Positions 21,394 through 34,075 of a DNA stretch of 64,000 nucleotides are shown here, piece after piece. The notes under the pieces were generated by a model that was not told the origin of the DNA, searched no databases, and worked only from the letters and a program-made list of their open reading frames with translations. This stretch comes from Dysidea avara. Lineage: Eukaryota > Porifera > Demospongiae > Dictyoceratida > Dysideidae. Within the stretch, counting starts at the first letter, position 1; each line of letters opens with the position of its first letter. The position numbers were made by a program, and so were the translations under genes. The DNA is taken from NCBI RefSeq assembly GCF_963678975.1, contig NC_089280.1, positions 14,893,280-14,957,279 of the forward strand. Direction: 5' to 3'.

Positions 21394-23362
21394 GGTGAGT
21401 AAAATGGTGTTTGACGCTTTTAGACAGTTCTAACAGTATTTGTGTTACAGAGTTTAGCTTTACAAGGCATGCATGCGATCCAGTTTACTGGATTATGTAT
21501 TTTCAGAGCTTGCGTTTTATAAAACAGCTGCTGGTTTAAGGGTTACAGTATTCATCCTGTTTTGTTTGAGATAAATACTCACAAGCAAAATGAATGCCAC
21601 GCCCTTTAAATAGAGTTTTTTAATCTCTTGTAGTATTTTAAGATGATGCTGCATTTGAATAGTACAACTTCAAAAAACATTTGCCTGCATTGACTTTGCA
21701 ATCTTTTTGTTCCAGATAAATCTGGATTTCATTACATTAAAATGATGTAATAAAATGCCACACCTTATTAAACCCGTCTATATAGATAGATCTGTATCAT
21801 CAACATTTGTTTTCAAATATTTAAGTCTAGAAATAGATTCAGAAAATGACATTATTGCTTTGAATAATTTCTAACCAGTACATGTGATTAGTCAACCTTA
21901 ACAAATTAAGGTTGTCAAAACTAAGGTTAAGCTTAGTTCATAAATAACTTTTAGCCTATATGCAAATGTACATACAGAGTACACTTTTTCTAATCTTCCT
22001 CTCCTTGGCACAAAATATATTACTATACATGTATTTAATGTTGATGCACACTTACTATGCACATTCACAGATTAAATTACTAGATCACTTTCAGAAAAAT
22101 TTTAATGTACCTGTATGATACCCATCTTTATACATAATGCTGGTAGTATATAGGTTACAGGCCATATGTTTGGTTTACTAGTCTACTGATGTAAAGTGCT
22201 CTTTAATAATCAAACTACGCCATTAAAAATATCCAGCATTTTAAAACATACCCGTGATTTAACACCCCTGTAGTGCACTTTTTACACACTCCCAACCTGA
22301 ATATCTTAAGAAGACTCACTCATGTATGCAAGAAACCTTGGTGACTGACACAAATATTCCATGAACACCTTCTGTCCACCTAACAGAGTAAACATGATCC
22401 AAAAATAATACTAAAGTAATAGGAAACGTTTCTACTTAAAAAGTGAAATTTTCATCTCCAAATTGTAAGGCGAAATCCACAACGGAGGCCAAGAAATGGC
22501 TGTGATGGTAAAAATTTACACAGCAAAAAATAGTGTTCCATTACTAAACCCGGCTTTATTCAGTATTGGAACAACTATTTTAAAAACTTCCTATAATGAG
22601 ACTAAACAAACCTCAAATTTATAAATGACTAATGTTATTCACTATTGGGGGCTGTAGTCTGTTTTTGTTTGAGTCAAGGCAGAATTTTTGGACTACTATT
22701 TCCAACACTTAAACATTGATGGAATGAATACAGTCAGTGTTTGTATATGAATTATGCTGTAATAACGGCAATTCGGGTGAATTTGGTGCCGCTTATTTAT
22801 CAATGTAAGAGTATGATATTAGCTAGCTTGCAGTGTACGTATCATTGCCTGCCCTAAAGATTAGTCACTTCTTAAAACACATAAATGAAATACAAATTTA
22901 TGAATGCATAAGAATTATGTTTCATTTAATCCCATGTACTTAAGACCTACATTTAGTAAACAAATCTTTGATCTTATAAATTGCAACATGAGGCATATCA
23001 CTTAACTACTCACTCAAACAGTTGTTATTTTAGGTCTTGATTTATTCTAATACTCTTGTCACATCATCGACAGCTAAAAGTGGCTGAAGATGATTAGTTT
23101 ACACATGGACACATGCTGCTTACGTTTAAGGCTCATCAAGTAAATGCACTGTATGTGTACGTAATCCTTAACAGGTTACTGAAGTGTAGGTGTCTTCTGC
23201 AGTATATACTTGGAGCAGCCACACACTATTATAGTGGCATTCAAATTGACTTTATTGTAGCAATGGGTGAGTCTACCATAAAAGTACAGTGCAGGGTAGG
23301 AATGATAGAAGCCTCAGAACCCTGAAACATTTAGATGGACACAAGCGACTTACATCACAGTA
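21394..23362. other. No gene recognised; MITE M1 debris
   Basis: AT-rich sequence. A fragment of MITE M1 lies near 22466-22510 (GGAGGCCAAGAAATGGCTG), and the block AATTTGGTGCC near 22785 also occurs in copy 1 at about 280. There are no coherent exons. Confidence 0.4.
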
Positions 23363-23391
23363 GTGTGTGTGTGTGTGTATTTGTGTGTGTG

Positions 23392-23490
<99 letters not shown>

Positions 23491-23500
23491 GCATGTGCAT
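23363..23500 (+). repeat. (GT)n microsatellite
   Basis: About 135 bp of GT dinucleotides with a few GTAT, GCGT and TTGT interruptions, ending in GCATGTGCATG. Cysteine/valine and histidine/threonine open frames across it are artefacts. Confidence 0.98.
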
Positions 23501-24562
23501 GAATAGAATGTCAGTTTTTACACTATTCGAAACAAACTCTTATCAATGACTAATAGTAATTACTATAGTTAAAACATACTGCAATGTACGCACTTATTAG
23601 ATAATAAAACTACATGTCGGTATCCTTATCATCATCACATAATGAAACACAAAGAAACAGAGTAAAGTTTGTAACTGTCAATTCATCAAGACGGCTTATT
23701 ATGCAACATAAAGGTACATACGTACGTGTACATTCTACAAGTTGGATAACCAAATTCTAAGATATCCCCAGAGGAAGGCTTTACCATCTCTTACTGATTA
23801 CTAAATGGAAACGCAAACTTTTGAAAAATTGCTTCCCCAATTTATCTTCAAATCCTTATTGTGAATAGTCCAAGTAAATATAACTGATGGCTGAAAGTGG
23901 GACCTTTTGTTTACCGTTTGTACACCAATCACTTGGCTATACACAGGATGTACTACCTCCTCACAAACACATATCAAGACTTATGGTAGTGAGGAGCGCG
24001 GCCAAGAAACTACAAAACACACGCCACAATTAATAAACGCGCACTGCTACTAATGAGTTATTTATGTGTAGGGACGGTTTCCCAATTTCAGACGTGAATT
24101 ACGCAATCAATCCGATTAGAAATGTATTGTGAAGAGGGCGCCGTGATTGTAAATGAAGGATTATCTTGTCGCAACTGCGAAAACAAGACCATGTTCACTT
24201 TATTACGCTGATATCCCGACTTTCTTTAGCGTTATCGCCATTATTATTATTGTATATAACTACCTTTTGTGGAGTAATACTGGCACAGGAATAACTTTCT
24301 GACGAAACGGTGCTCATGCATAGTAAATCCAGACAGTTAGTGATTAACATATGTCACACAAGTTAATTGATACATCCAACAATGCAGTATATCACAAAAT
24401 GTACTTTTAAAAATAAACCACTGTCCCATGTTGGTAAACAAATAAGAAATGATTATTGGCTTTGCTTCATCTGCCATTGTGTACTTGAAGGGACACCAAT
24501 CGTAAGTACTGCCGAGAAGGGGATGGTGGTGGGGTGGGGGATGCTATTGCGGCAGTTTGCAA
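23501..24562. other. No gene recognised
   Basis: Mixed sequence that is slightly more CpG-rich at 23990-24350, which includes a GCGGCCAAGAAAC block reminiscent of MITE M1. A G-rich stretch with flanking ACTGCCG/CGGCAGT inverted repeat lies at 24507-24556. No exon structure is convincing. Confidence 0.35.
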
Positions 24563-24640
24563 ATTTTCTCCCGGACTAGATGGAACACCGTTGCCACCAC
24601 CCCCACTGGCTGTCAAGTGCTGGACAGTTGAATAACAGTG
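24563..24640 (-). repeat. 3'-tail fragment of the 42-kb LINE family
   Basis: About 75 bp aligning by eye with 42232-42300: a CCCGG(A/G)CT(A/G)GATGGA block, then CCACCACCCCCA..., then GTGCTGGACA and TGAATAA. In the LINE at 42219-43600 this segment is the 3' terminus on the minus strand, so this is a short 3'-end remnant in the same orientation. Confidence 0.5.
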
Positions 24641-25350
24641 GATGACAGAGGAATCCACCACTGTCGCCCCCTATTCCATTTTGTGTAACATACCTGGATT
24701 TAAGAATTACGATATGAAGTTACGACCAAATACAAAGTTAGTACAACCATATGTTGTGTATGCATGTATATTTTAATGTCCATGTATATTGTTTGTGCGT
24801 CTCGTGCTCATGTACAGTACGTGTGCGAGTGCAAAAAGTACACGTGCACATGCGTACCAGTTTGTGATTGATCTTTACAAAAAGTGTGGTCTGTTCACAA
24901 ACAACCTGTGCTGCAAGTGGCAAACCATCAGTAATCCTAGCTAATGGGTGCCTTCCCCAATAAACCAATGCATGAATTTCACTGGACCTATCAAGAAAAA
25001 CAAGTTAATTGTGTGGTCAATCTAAACCTAGGTAACAAGTTTGGCAAGCACTATAGAGCACATTAACCATGCATAACCATACTCATTGCACATCAATGTA
25101 CCTGGAAAACCAGTACACTTTCCAGTCTTACGATCTAGATTCTGGAGGTTAGAGCCATTACTAGTAATTGATCTGTAAAATAACTAATAGTGGGACAAAT
25201 GTCTGAAAATTCGAACATTTGTTCATTAAGGAGATATGTGACAAATGCATTTCACAAACATTCGTTAGCATGGTTACTATGGTACATAAGCATAGCAACA
25301 TTTTTAGGAAATAAATTCAGTGGAATTTAGATTACCACACTACTGAGAAT

Positions 25351-25398
25351 GCATCTATAAACGCATCTGTAAACGCATCTGTAAACGCATCTGTAAAC
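25351..25398 (+). repeat. Tandem 12-bp repeat GCATCTGTAAAC
   Basis: Four copies of GCATCTRTAAAC. Twelve is divisible by three, so minus-strand translation gives a repeating TDAF tetrapeptide, but no gene is evident around it. Confidence 0.9.
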
Positions 25399-26930
25399 CC
25401 TACGTAGTAATGCTTAAGTTGCTGTGCGGCCATAGCATAATGACATCTAAAGTCATGAATCTTTAATTTTGATAAAGCAAGCAAAATGTATGTGCCAAGA
25501 TGCCCTATTTTCACAGGCCAGGTCATATTATGGTGCAATATTAAATACTTCTTATTTTTAGTTCAAGTGACCTAATTTAAGGTACTGAGAGCTGATAATG
25601 TACAATCATTAACTTTCATAAAAAAAACTATAAACAACACAATCAACCACAATAAATGGCTTCAACCTATAGCCTCAACTAATATACAAGAAAAGAGGCT
25701 ATATTGATAGCATAATCCACAATCAGCTGGTAGGTTTTGGTGGCTCCTTTTCCTCCTGGAAATATGCAACACACATAGTTACATGACTCCAATTGTATGC
25801 GTGTCCGTGTGCTTGCATGTTCATGTTCACGTGTGCCCATGTGCATAGTATGTAAGTGTCTCTATGTGTGTGTAGTGTGTGTGTGTGTTCGCTATTTGGA
25901 CTGCATGGGTGTATCCATTCACTGGAAGCTTCTGTCCACAGCTCGGAACAGTCCATGTACTTCTGATAAAAAGCAGGAGAAAAGAGTTCTATATAAACTT
26001 GTTCTTCTGAAACAATTTTTTTGCCCTTCTTTTCTAGCTGCTACCAGCCTGGCGGAGAACACGACGTTGTTGGCCCTGTCGCGAAATAGTCTTCCACATG
26101 TCAGTATCCAGGCTACGTACACAACATTATCCGGAAAAATATTTTGTAAAATTTTCAGTCCAAATGTGCCCCAAAAAAAAATTTCGCCGATGCGGACTGT
26201 ATTAAAACGCGTATTTTGACATATTTCGCTTTATTTCTCACCCTTGTGTTACACCTAGCGTCACCTTTTACCAGTCAACTTATCCATGTTTGTACAGTCC
26301 ATCTAGCACTGACGTTATCTAATCCTTGTTTGTTTATACGCGTATTTTCTTCGATCAAACCTGTAATCCCTACAATAACTTTTAAAGACACGATGTGGAC
26401 ACAAGCCCTAATGTCTGATAACCAAGTTGTACAAGCATGTGGAACCGTAAGTTACCTAGGGAAGGTATTTTAAGCAGAAATCTTTTAAACTCCAATTTAG
26501 TGCCACGCCTCATGCGTGCGTTGATAATTGGCAAATGTCTTATAAACAAGTGTGAAAGCATCAAGAACGTAGGTCACTAGAGAAGGTGTTACAAGCATAA
26601 TTCTTGTTGCCACACCACACATGGTGTATTAAAATAACTTGTGTGTTCTGGTGGTGCTCAAACCAGCTTGTTACATAGCATTACCCACCCTATTAAACAG
26701 CAAGTAGTCACTTCCATTGTAGCTTTCGTCATGCATGTCATTTAATTAATACACATGTTACATAACAAAATATATCACATTAATTGTTCGTGACATTAAC
26801 AATAAAATTCTGACAATAAAATGGGATAGTTATAGTCCCATCACAACTGTACGTACGCCTCATCCTGGAAATTCAGAAGATTGTAATCAACTGAGATATA
26901 ATGCCAAGATCTTACCAGGCCTCATCGTCC
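25399..26930. other. No supported gene
   Basis: Contains a strong polypyrimidine-AG at about 26015-26038 followed by CpG-containing sequence to 26122. That could be an exon, but every frame is either short or domain-free. Short (GT) and ACGTGTGC-type sequence lies at 25790-25890. Confidence 0.3.
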
Positions 26931-27580
26931 ATGTACACTTGACAATTGAGAACTAAAGATCACACATAACATTATATAATTCCTCTGTCTATATAAACTT
27001 ACTCCCCCTAACCTTGATCTTTACGTATGTACCACTGCTAGTGAGAGAACCGCATGCTATGACCAAGTACCCTGTACCTGTAAAATTGACAGGGCATTAA
27101 ATACAATACAGCTAAAAATCTGTCACTTTTTACACAAATGACAGATTTGGGGATCTGAAAATTCATCACTCTTGAGGTAATACAAAAATTTCTTAGTATA
27201 CACACAGACTGACTTGAAGATTCACAACGTCCTTGATGGCTACTACAGTTCACGCACACTTGGTGTACAGTCCACGTACACTTGGTGTACCGTCCACGTA
27301 TACTTGACAATTGAGAACTAAAGAACACACATAACACTATAAAATTCCTTTGTCTACTTACCCCCCAAACCTTGATCTTAGTTGCTAAGTTTAGAGCAGC
27401 TCTAGCCAAGTTATGTATGTAGCACTGCTAGTAAGAGAACCACAAGCTATGACCAAGTACCCTGTACCTGTAAAATCGACAGGCGGGCATTAAATACATT
27501 ACAGCTAAAAATCTCACTTTTTACGTAAATGACAGATTTGGGGAACTGAAAATTCATCACAATCGAGGTAATACGTTTGA
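26931..27580 (+). repeat. Direct duplication of about 365 bp
   Basis: The block beginning ACTTGACAATTGAGAACTAA at 26938 recurs at about 27303. The following CCTTGATCTT, GCTAGTRAGAGAACC, CAAGTACCCTGTACCTGTAA and AATGACAGATTTGGGG blocks recur in the same order (27040-27175 and 27418-27560). A 22-24-bp tandem of GTCCACGTACACTTGGTGT lies between the copies at 27240-27300. The 123-codon minus frame at 27038-27409 runs through this repeat and is unlikely to be a gene. Confidence 0.8.
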
Positions 27581-27997
27581 GGATTCACAAGTTGGCCCAG
27601 CAGTGACCTTACTACACAGTGTCCTGATTAGACAGGTTTCACTGTACTTAATGACCTGTATATATTCAATGTGAAAGAGTATTTTTTTTGTACAAGCATC
27701 ATGTAGATTACCTTACTTCTTCCACCTAGTTCCGGGACTTCTAAATTGGTACTACAGTGACAATGAAAGCTGTTTGGTCTGTACGAGTACACCTTGTTGA
27801 CAATCCATCCATGAGATATAATTTCAAGCGGGATAATCAACTTGGTACCATCACAGAAGTTTTCAGCTTGGCCTCAGTGAACTTGCACTAGTCAGTGCAG
27901 ACGTCTGACAGTCTAAAAACCAATCGCATACACGCGGTTATATGGGGTGCCATTTGTCTCAAAACCCCAAAAATTGAGATCTAAACTAAATATCGTT

Positions 27998-28235
27998 GAT
28001 ATTTACTAAACATCGACGACATTTAGCTAAACATCGACGACATTTAGCTAAACATCGATGACATTTACTAAACATCGACGACTTTTGCTAAACATCGACG
28101 ATATTTACTAAACATCGACGATATTTACTAAACATCGACGATATTTACTAAACATCGACGATATTTACTAAACATCGACGATATTTACTAAACATCGACG
28201 ACATTTACTAAACATCGACGATATTTAATAATTCA
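27998..28235 (+). repeat. 20-bp tandem array, left arm
   Basis: About eleven to twelve copies of ACTAAACATCGACGATATTT with variants GACATTTAGCT and GACTTTTGCT. It is located about 57 bp inside the left terminus of the 7.4-kb element. Confidence 0.95.
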
Positions 28236-28471
28236 TCTGTTTTTGCGTTTTAATTTTCTGCGAATCCTTCAGTATAATAATATTATGGGTGCTTATACTT
28301 GTAACTACTAATTGCTGATTAGCTGCTTGTGACTGTAGATGAACCATCTGTGGTGCTATGCGTGACTCATTAGGCTTGTTTTCATTAGGATGCGTCCACG
28401 ACCTTTAATGCGCGTTTATTAAGATCAATGTTACTGTCATCGGCGACGAGATGAACTGATCTCATCTGTGA

Positions 28472-29892
28472 TAGGGTCCGCAATCCGAAAAATCAACTTC
28501 TACAAATCAATCCCCCTATCATTGTGGGATGTTCATTGTAGTATCCCATTGCTTGATCTACCATGAAACCGGAGACACGATTGTTGTCTTCACAGAAATA
28601 TCAAAGGACCGGATGAAACTTGCTACTTAGCCAAATTGTATCCAGAGTTGTTGTAGTTGAAAACTACGCACAAAAATAAGTAAATGGTTTACTGGGTGCC
28701 CGGCACAGAGTTGCTTTCTTTGAAAAAACAGACAAAGAAATACGAAGTTTCGAATTCAAACTGCCCTACCACCCAGTGCAAGAGAAGCCAACTCTTCCTC
28801 ATAGTGTTTTGATACGGTTGGGTGCATAGTCTGTCTATGCTGTTAGTTTGTAAAAGATCTGAGACTTCTCACCATCTGGGTGACGAGCATCAAATTTTTT
28901 TGCAGCATCAAAGAATTGTGTTGCGAATTCTACCCATTTCCAGCGCTTCTGCAGCCACAACAATCATCAATTATAGACTAAAACTATGGCAAAAGATGTC
29001 CCTGAACGTTTGGTAACAGCGGTTGTCAATTATTATTTCATCCACAGCTTCCACGCCTCACTCTAAGCTATGCATCAAAATCGTCCAAATTTGACTTCAC
29101 CTCTAATGCTCTACAGCAGCTTCAAATCTTCACTAGATCACCCTACATCACCATTATGCTGCAAAACATCTCAAAACAGACCGGAAAATGCTCAAAATCT
29201 TTCATTTTTTATTCGAGCTGGGTGGAGCTCCTGGTGAGCTGCTGGTATACTGCATCATATGAAATCACAGAAACACTAACTACTACTACTGCCAAACGTT
29301 TTGAACCATCATTTATCATCATTCTAAACAAAATTAAGTGACCAGTGTGGCATCAGAAGTACCAGAAAGCACTTTGGTACCATTGAGAGAATCCCTTTAA
29401 ATGATGCACGAAAATTTTGACGTTTTCACCCAGATGGTGAGAAGTCTCAGATCCTTTCCACACTAACAGCATAGACAGACTATGCATCCAACCTTATCAC
29501 ATCACTATGAGGAAGAGTTGGCTTTTCTTGTCTTGGCTGGTAGGGCAGTTTGAATTCGAAAATTTGTGTTTCATTTTCTGCTTTTTGAGAGAAAGCAACC
29601 CTGTGCCGGGAACCCAGTGAATCATTTGCTTATTACTGTGCGTACTTTTTAACTACATTAACTCTAGATAATATCTAGCTAACCAGCAAGTTCTATCCTG
29701 TTCTTTGTGTGGAGCCTGAAATTTTAAAAATAATTTTTGCATCTCACGAAATACTAAAATCGATAGTTCTTTGAAGACAACAACTGTGCCTCCGGTTTCA
29801 TGGTGGATCTAGCAATGGGATACTACAATGAACATCCCACAATGGTAGGGGGATCGATTTTTGAAAGTTGATTTTTCGGATTGCGGACCCTA
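28472..29892. mobile_element. Foldback DNA element (family F1), copy 2, complete
   Basis: 1421 bp, terminal TAGGGTCCGCAATCC and its complement, flanked by a 7-bp duplication TCTGTGA (28465-28471 and 29893-29899). An 8-bp ATCTGTGA reading is possible if one terminal base is not symmetrical. The arms extend about 400 bp: the left TGGGTGCCCGGCACAGAG, AACTGCCCTACCACCCAGT and CACCATCTGGGTGA blocks recur inverted at 29400-29640. The centre (28930-29390) carries short frames without recognisable domains. It is non-autonomous. Terminal YAGGG and 7-9-bp duplications fit hAT or MULE-type elements; I cannot decide. It interrupts the left arm of the 7.4-kb element. Confidence 0.85.
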
Positions 29893-30157
29893 TCTGTGAC
29901 TAAGGATGTGAAGTATGGAGTTACCTTTTCAGTTGTAAATTTGACAACTTGTAAACTGCACGTATTTCACTTTCATCACTGGGTGCCAATACGCTCGGTG
30001 ACAGCATTATTGAATATAGCATTATTGAATATAGCTTTATTGAATATAATGCTGTCCGCTGTCACTGGGAGTATAATTCGGCTGAGTATAATTATTTAGT
30101 TGCATGAATCAAGTAGTGTTTTATTTAGTTGTTTATTAATACTTTACAGGACTGTAA

Positions 30158-30577
30158 TGCACCTATCAATGTAATTCCCGACTACCACTGATACGGGCTG
30201 AGGGTAGGGGATGGTGGGGGGGATTGATTGCTAAATTTCTCCGACATAGTGGGGATCTATCTTTACTAAAGAAATTCACTCAGACAGCAAAGGTGTGTGC
30301 TTTCAGTTTAATTAGGAAGGAGTGTCTCGGGTGCTAGCTACTACGTTCGTACTAGAATCCACTTGAACTAACTCATCACTAGACCAACGCCATACAACCG
30401 TACAAATCCCCTCCTAGCCCCGGTATTCCCGGGGGTTACAAGTTGAGACTTGGTCGTGGTTTGCATTGCCAGTACGTCCCTAGTAGGTAGAGAATTGTAA
30501 TTTTCAGTGATGCAAATCCCCACCTTCCCCACCTCAGCCCATATTAGTGGTAGTTGGGGATTACATTGATAGGTGCA
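30158..30577. mobile_element. PIF/Harbinger-type MITE, copy 1
   Basis: 420 bp with terminal TGCACCTATCAATGTAAT and its complement, flanked by TAA on both sides (30155-30157 and 30578-30580). The inverted ends extend through ACTACCACTRATAYGGGCTG. A TWA duplication is characteristic of PIF/Harbinger. There is no transposase. A second member with TTA flanks is at 43826-44159. Confidence 0.8.
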
Positions 30578-30744
30578 TAACAGATCAATACACAAAATTA
30601 AACTAATAAAATAGCTTGTTGCAATATTCATATGAATCTCAGCAGGCCACAATTTGAGTGCTCTTGTCAGACTGGTACTTTTTATTTAGTCAAATTTCCC
30701 AACCCAACGATATATGGACTTGCCTGCAAAGATGAAATTCTGAG

Positions 30745-30775
30745 AACCCTAACCCTAACCCTAACCCTAACCCTA
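30745..30775 (+). repeat. Short telomere-like (AACCCT)n tract
   Basis: Five tandem AACCCT units (TTAGGG on the other strand), ending in CCCTAGG. This is interstitial: ordinary sequence continues on both sides. Confidence 0.95.
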
Positions 30776-33526
30776 GGCGGTTGGTTGCTACAAGATAGCT
30801 ACAACCTGTGTGGACATGGTTAGAAGCTAGATAGTTGAGCTGGCAAGACATCTTGTAGAAGTGTGTACTCCAGCTGATCTTATGAGCGTCATGTTTGTAA
30901 TAGAAATTGTAATGAATTGCCACAGTTGTAATGTACAGTAGCACACTAACACATACACACACACACCAGCTATTAATATTTTACACTTTTAACTAGTAAT
31001 ACACAGCTTCTCAATGATGTAACTATGTGCAAACACTTTCAAATATAACTAGTACAAGGAGGCTATGCTATTATGTCATGAAATCCTGAAGTACTGGTTA
31101 TAATTTAACTTTGTTGAATTGCATGCTTGGACTACATCTCCACTGTTCACCTTTATGAAAAATCTCACTCCCAAGAAAGATCCAAGGTTGGAGCCTCTGC
31201 TCTCACTCAGCTATCATGTTATTCTGCTGCACGATACTGCAAAAGATGTAGACTCTACATTTCTGGGGCATATTGATACTGTGTGTTAAATTTTATTTGG
31301 GCCTATGGAAGCATTTTTGGCATGTTTTTCCCAGTAATGAAGATACAAGCCTTCATATAGCTAAAGAAAGTAATAATGGCACAATAAAACATCTTTACAA
31401 ACATTAACTTTAGAAATAAGACCTATTTTCATTCTGTAGTTACTTGTGTTGAAATTATAAGAATTCAGCTTCAGTAATTTTTGAGTCTGGCTGAGGGCTG
31501 AGGAGTATTTTGGGAAATCATCACTATTGTGGACCACAGTACCACACTCCCAATAACAGATGTTGTTTTGCAGTGTTGTATTACTACCACAACATAGTTG
31601 TTGAAACTCTACAACACATTTTGTAATTTGTGGAGGTTTTTACTCCCATACATTAAAAATATACACCTTAACCTTAACTGGTATACGGAAAATGGCTGTA
31701 TGTGGTTACTAAGCACAGCTATGTATAATTTCAGTCTTGGAATATGGTGGTGGACCTGGACCATGCTGTCCAAGTGGACCAACTAGCTATGCAAATACAA
31801 ATTGCTTAGCTTTTACAACAAAAATTAATGTGACCTTAGTCATCAATCATTTGCACATTTACAAGGTATTATATAGGGGGTAGTGCATCATAACATGAGA
31901 GTATGTCTAATCATTTTTGGGTACCTGAGAAAGCACCAGAAGCAGTTTGTCAAACATTTCCTGGAGAAGAATACCCACCCAGATCTGCAGAGGAGGTATG
32001 ACACTCTTTAAGTGTCTTCAATAAGAATTTGTGTTAATTGTATAATTATTTTTGACTTTTAAACTACTGCTGCTTAGCCTAGGTTTACTGGATTGTGGAG
32101 ACCTTGAATACAATTGCTTTCTTTACCTTTTCAAACATACTTTCTTTAAACAGGTTGGTAGGATCAGGAATCCTATAGACCTTCTTCAACACTTGTATTG
32201 TAAAGCTTTAATAAATAAAATTGACAGTGCTGATCTCTTCCATTGTTGCCATTTCATGCAGTAAGCTCTTTATCACTTGATAACGTCTCCAATTTCCTGG
32301 GGTTCAGCGAGGTCAACCAGTTTTTATTGAAACCCTTCTAAAGTAGCTTTATTACTCTGTACAAATCCTATGAGCTCACACGAGTGTGGTGTACATCTTC
32401 TGGTTCACTTATATGTCAATGAAAGTATGAAATTTTTATAAACAGTTCATATTTAATTAATACTTGGAAAGTACTGCTTCTACCTTTTGCTACCCTGTCA
32501 GTACTCAGCAGCAGGCTGCTACAATTTCAAAGTCGACGGCAATAAATCATCACAGTTTTTTTTCCAGTTTTAAGAGTCAACAATTTCTAAACACCTCAGA
32601 ACATGAGACATATTGTGTGTAAATCAACAGCTGTAATTTCAAACAGCTATAGTGTATTTTTTTACATCTGTACAGCAAACTGAAAAACACACATGTGCAT
32701 TGTGTGATGTCACTAAAGTCTAGCCTCACTATATTATGTTTTTTTGTTTTCTTTCCTTTTTAGTTGTCTCCTGGTATACACTCACAAACTTGATGTGGAC
32801 ATTCTGACAAATCACAAAAGAAATCCAAAACAGTACGTTTCTGAGCTCTGACTATGGATCATCCTTAGCGAGTTGATGAGCAACTGCATACTAGGTAGAC
32901 CTACATATGAAGCAAATACAGTGGAGTAGAATCCTACACTGACACTGCACCATTTAGTAATATACTTAATTCTTTGTTCCACTACTTGAGAAACTTTGGC
33001 AGTGGTGAAATTGATTGTCACCAAAGATCTGCTGTAGTAATTTCAATGGTTGCATACTTCATACTATTTAATTAATAAAAGGTTAAACATGTTAATGTTT
33101 AATATCAGTACAAAATACATAAGTACTGTACACATGTGTAACTCAGTAGCTGCCAAGCACAGATAAGATGTGCTTTATTACAAAAGGCCACCTAAGAATA
33201 GATGTAGGGGTGCTCGAACACTTTCTTTTTACTGTGTAGTAACTACAATAGGAAGGTACTGCTATAGAAGCTACAGGTGCACTTGTATTTTATAAACACT
33301 AATATCTTTTAAAAATTAATGTGCTTGTGCCAATTATGTTGGCATGATTGTATATTAACAGGCTAGAAAAAGCATCAAGTATTATGCCAGCATATAATAC
33401 AAGATTTTAAAGCAATGTGAATGTAAGAAATACGTGCAGCAAAATATGAACACACTATGCATAATGCTGCATTTGATATCAAATGCACAGTACTCTTATT
33501 TTTACAGTTTTTGGCTGATTTAATAT
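30776..33526. other. Interior of the 7.4-kb element; no gene recognised
   Basis: AT-rich. A segment at about 31914-31997 (FWVPEKAPEAVCQTFPGEE, or FGYLRKHQKQFVKHFLEKN in another frame) ends at a GTATGA donor-like site and could be an isolated exon, but I recognise no family. No transposase motifs were seen. Confidence 0.35.
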
Positions 33527-33585
33527 ACTCTAATAGAGCAGTCGGTTACTCTAATACAGCAGTCACAATTCTAATAAAACAGTCA
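33527..33585 (+). repeat. Cluster of the dispersed CTCTAATAGAGCAGTC motif
   Basis: Three imperfect copies in a row: CTCTAATAGAGCAGTCGG, CTCTAATACAGCAGTCAC and TTCTAATAAAACAGTCAG. Other copies are at about 18437, 36727-36808 and 61475-61511, with inverted, more diverged copies near 63625-63680. Confidence 0.75.
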
Positions 33586-33603
33586 GCTCTCAAGCACATT
33601 ATT

Positions 33604-34075
33604 TAATTGCATGTGATAAGGCATTTAGAATGTAACAATATCCTCTCAACCAATCAGTTTGGTTTCCACCAAAAACATTCTGCTGATCTTCAACTACTAT
33701 TAACTGTCCATGACTTAGCATCCAGTTTAAATGACAAAGCACAAACTGTTTGCATACTGCTGGATTTCAGCAAGGCATTCGACAAGGTTTCCCACAAACT
33801 CTTACTGTTAAAGTTAAGGTACTATGGAATTACCAGAGAGACAATTGGTCTTTTTTAGCCAACCGTAAATAGTATGTTTTTGGTCTTTTTTAGCCAACCG
33901 TAATTAGTATGTTTTTTGTGATGGTTCTATTTCAGAAGCTATCAACGTTACCAGTGGAGTACCTCAGTGCTCTGTATTGGGCCCCTTACTGTTCTTGTTT
34001 TTATAAATGACTTTCTCAGCTGTATTAAATCTACTTGTCACCTAATTTGCAGATGACTGTCTGTTGTAACATATT
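33604..34075 (+). pseudogene. CR1/Jockey-type LINE reverse transcriptase fragment
   Basis: An open frame to 33858 reads NNILSTNQFGFHQKHSA then VCILLDFSKAFDKVSHKLL, the classical RT motif with the first catalytic Asp. It is broken by a 35-bp tandem duplication at 33847-33917, then resumes in another frame near 33920-34040 as a degenerate SGVPQCSVLGPLLF block. A catalytic FADD-type box is not intact (LICR/stop near 34050). It is truncated at both ends and dead. Confidence 0.8.

Noticed and set aside
23273..23549. Cys/Val-rich and His/Thr-rich open frames
   Set aside because: They are translations of the (GT)n microsatellite in both directions and carry no independent evidence of coding.
25919..26219. 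Possible exon after a strong polypyrimidine-AG at about 26038
   Set aside because: Several frames are open on both strands, none shows a domain, and no partner exon joins in phase.
27038..27409. 123-codon minus-strand frame
   Set aside because: It spans one copy of a direct duplication, and the second copy does not keep the frame open, so it is probably chance.
28000..28235. CRISPR-like regular repeats
   Set aside because: The 20-bp units are directly adjacent with no unique spacers, and the same array is found inverted in the other arm; it is a satellite.
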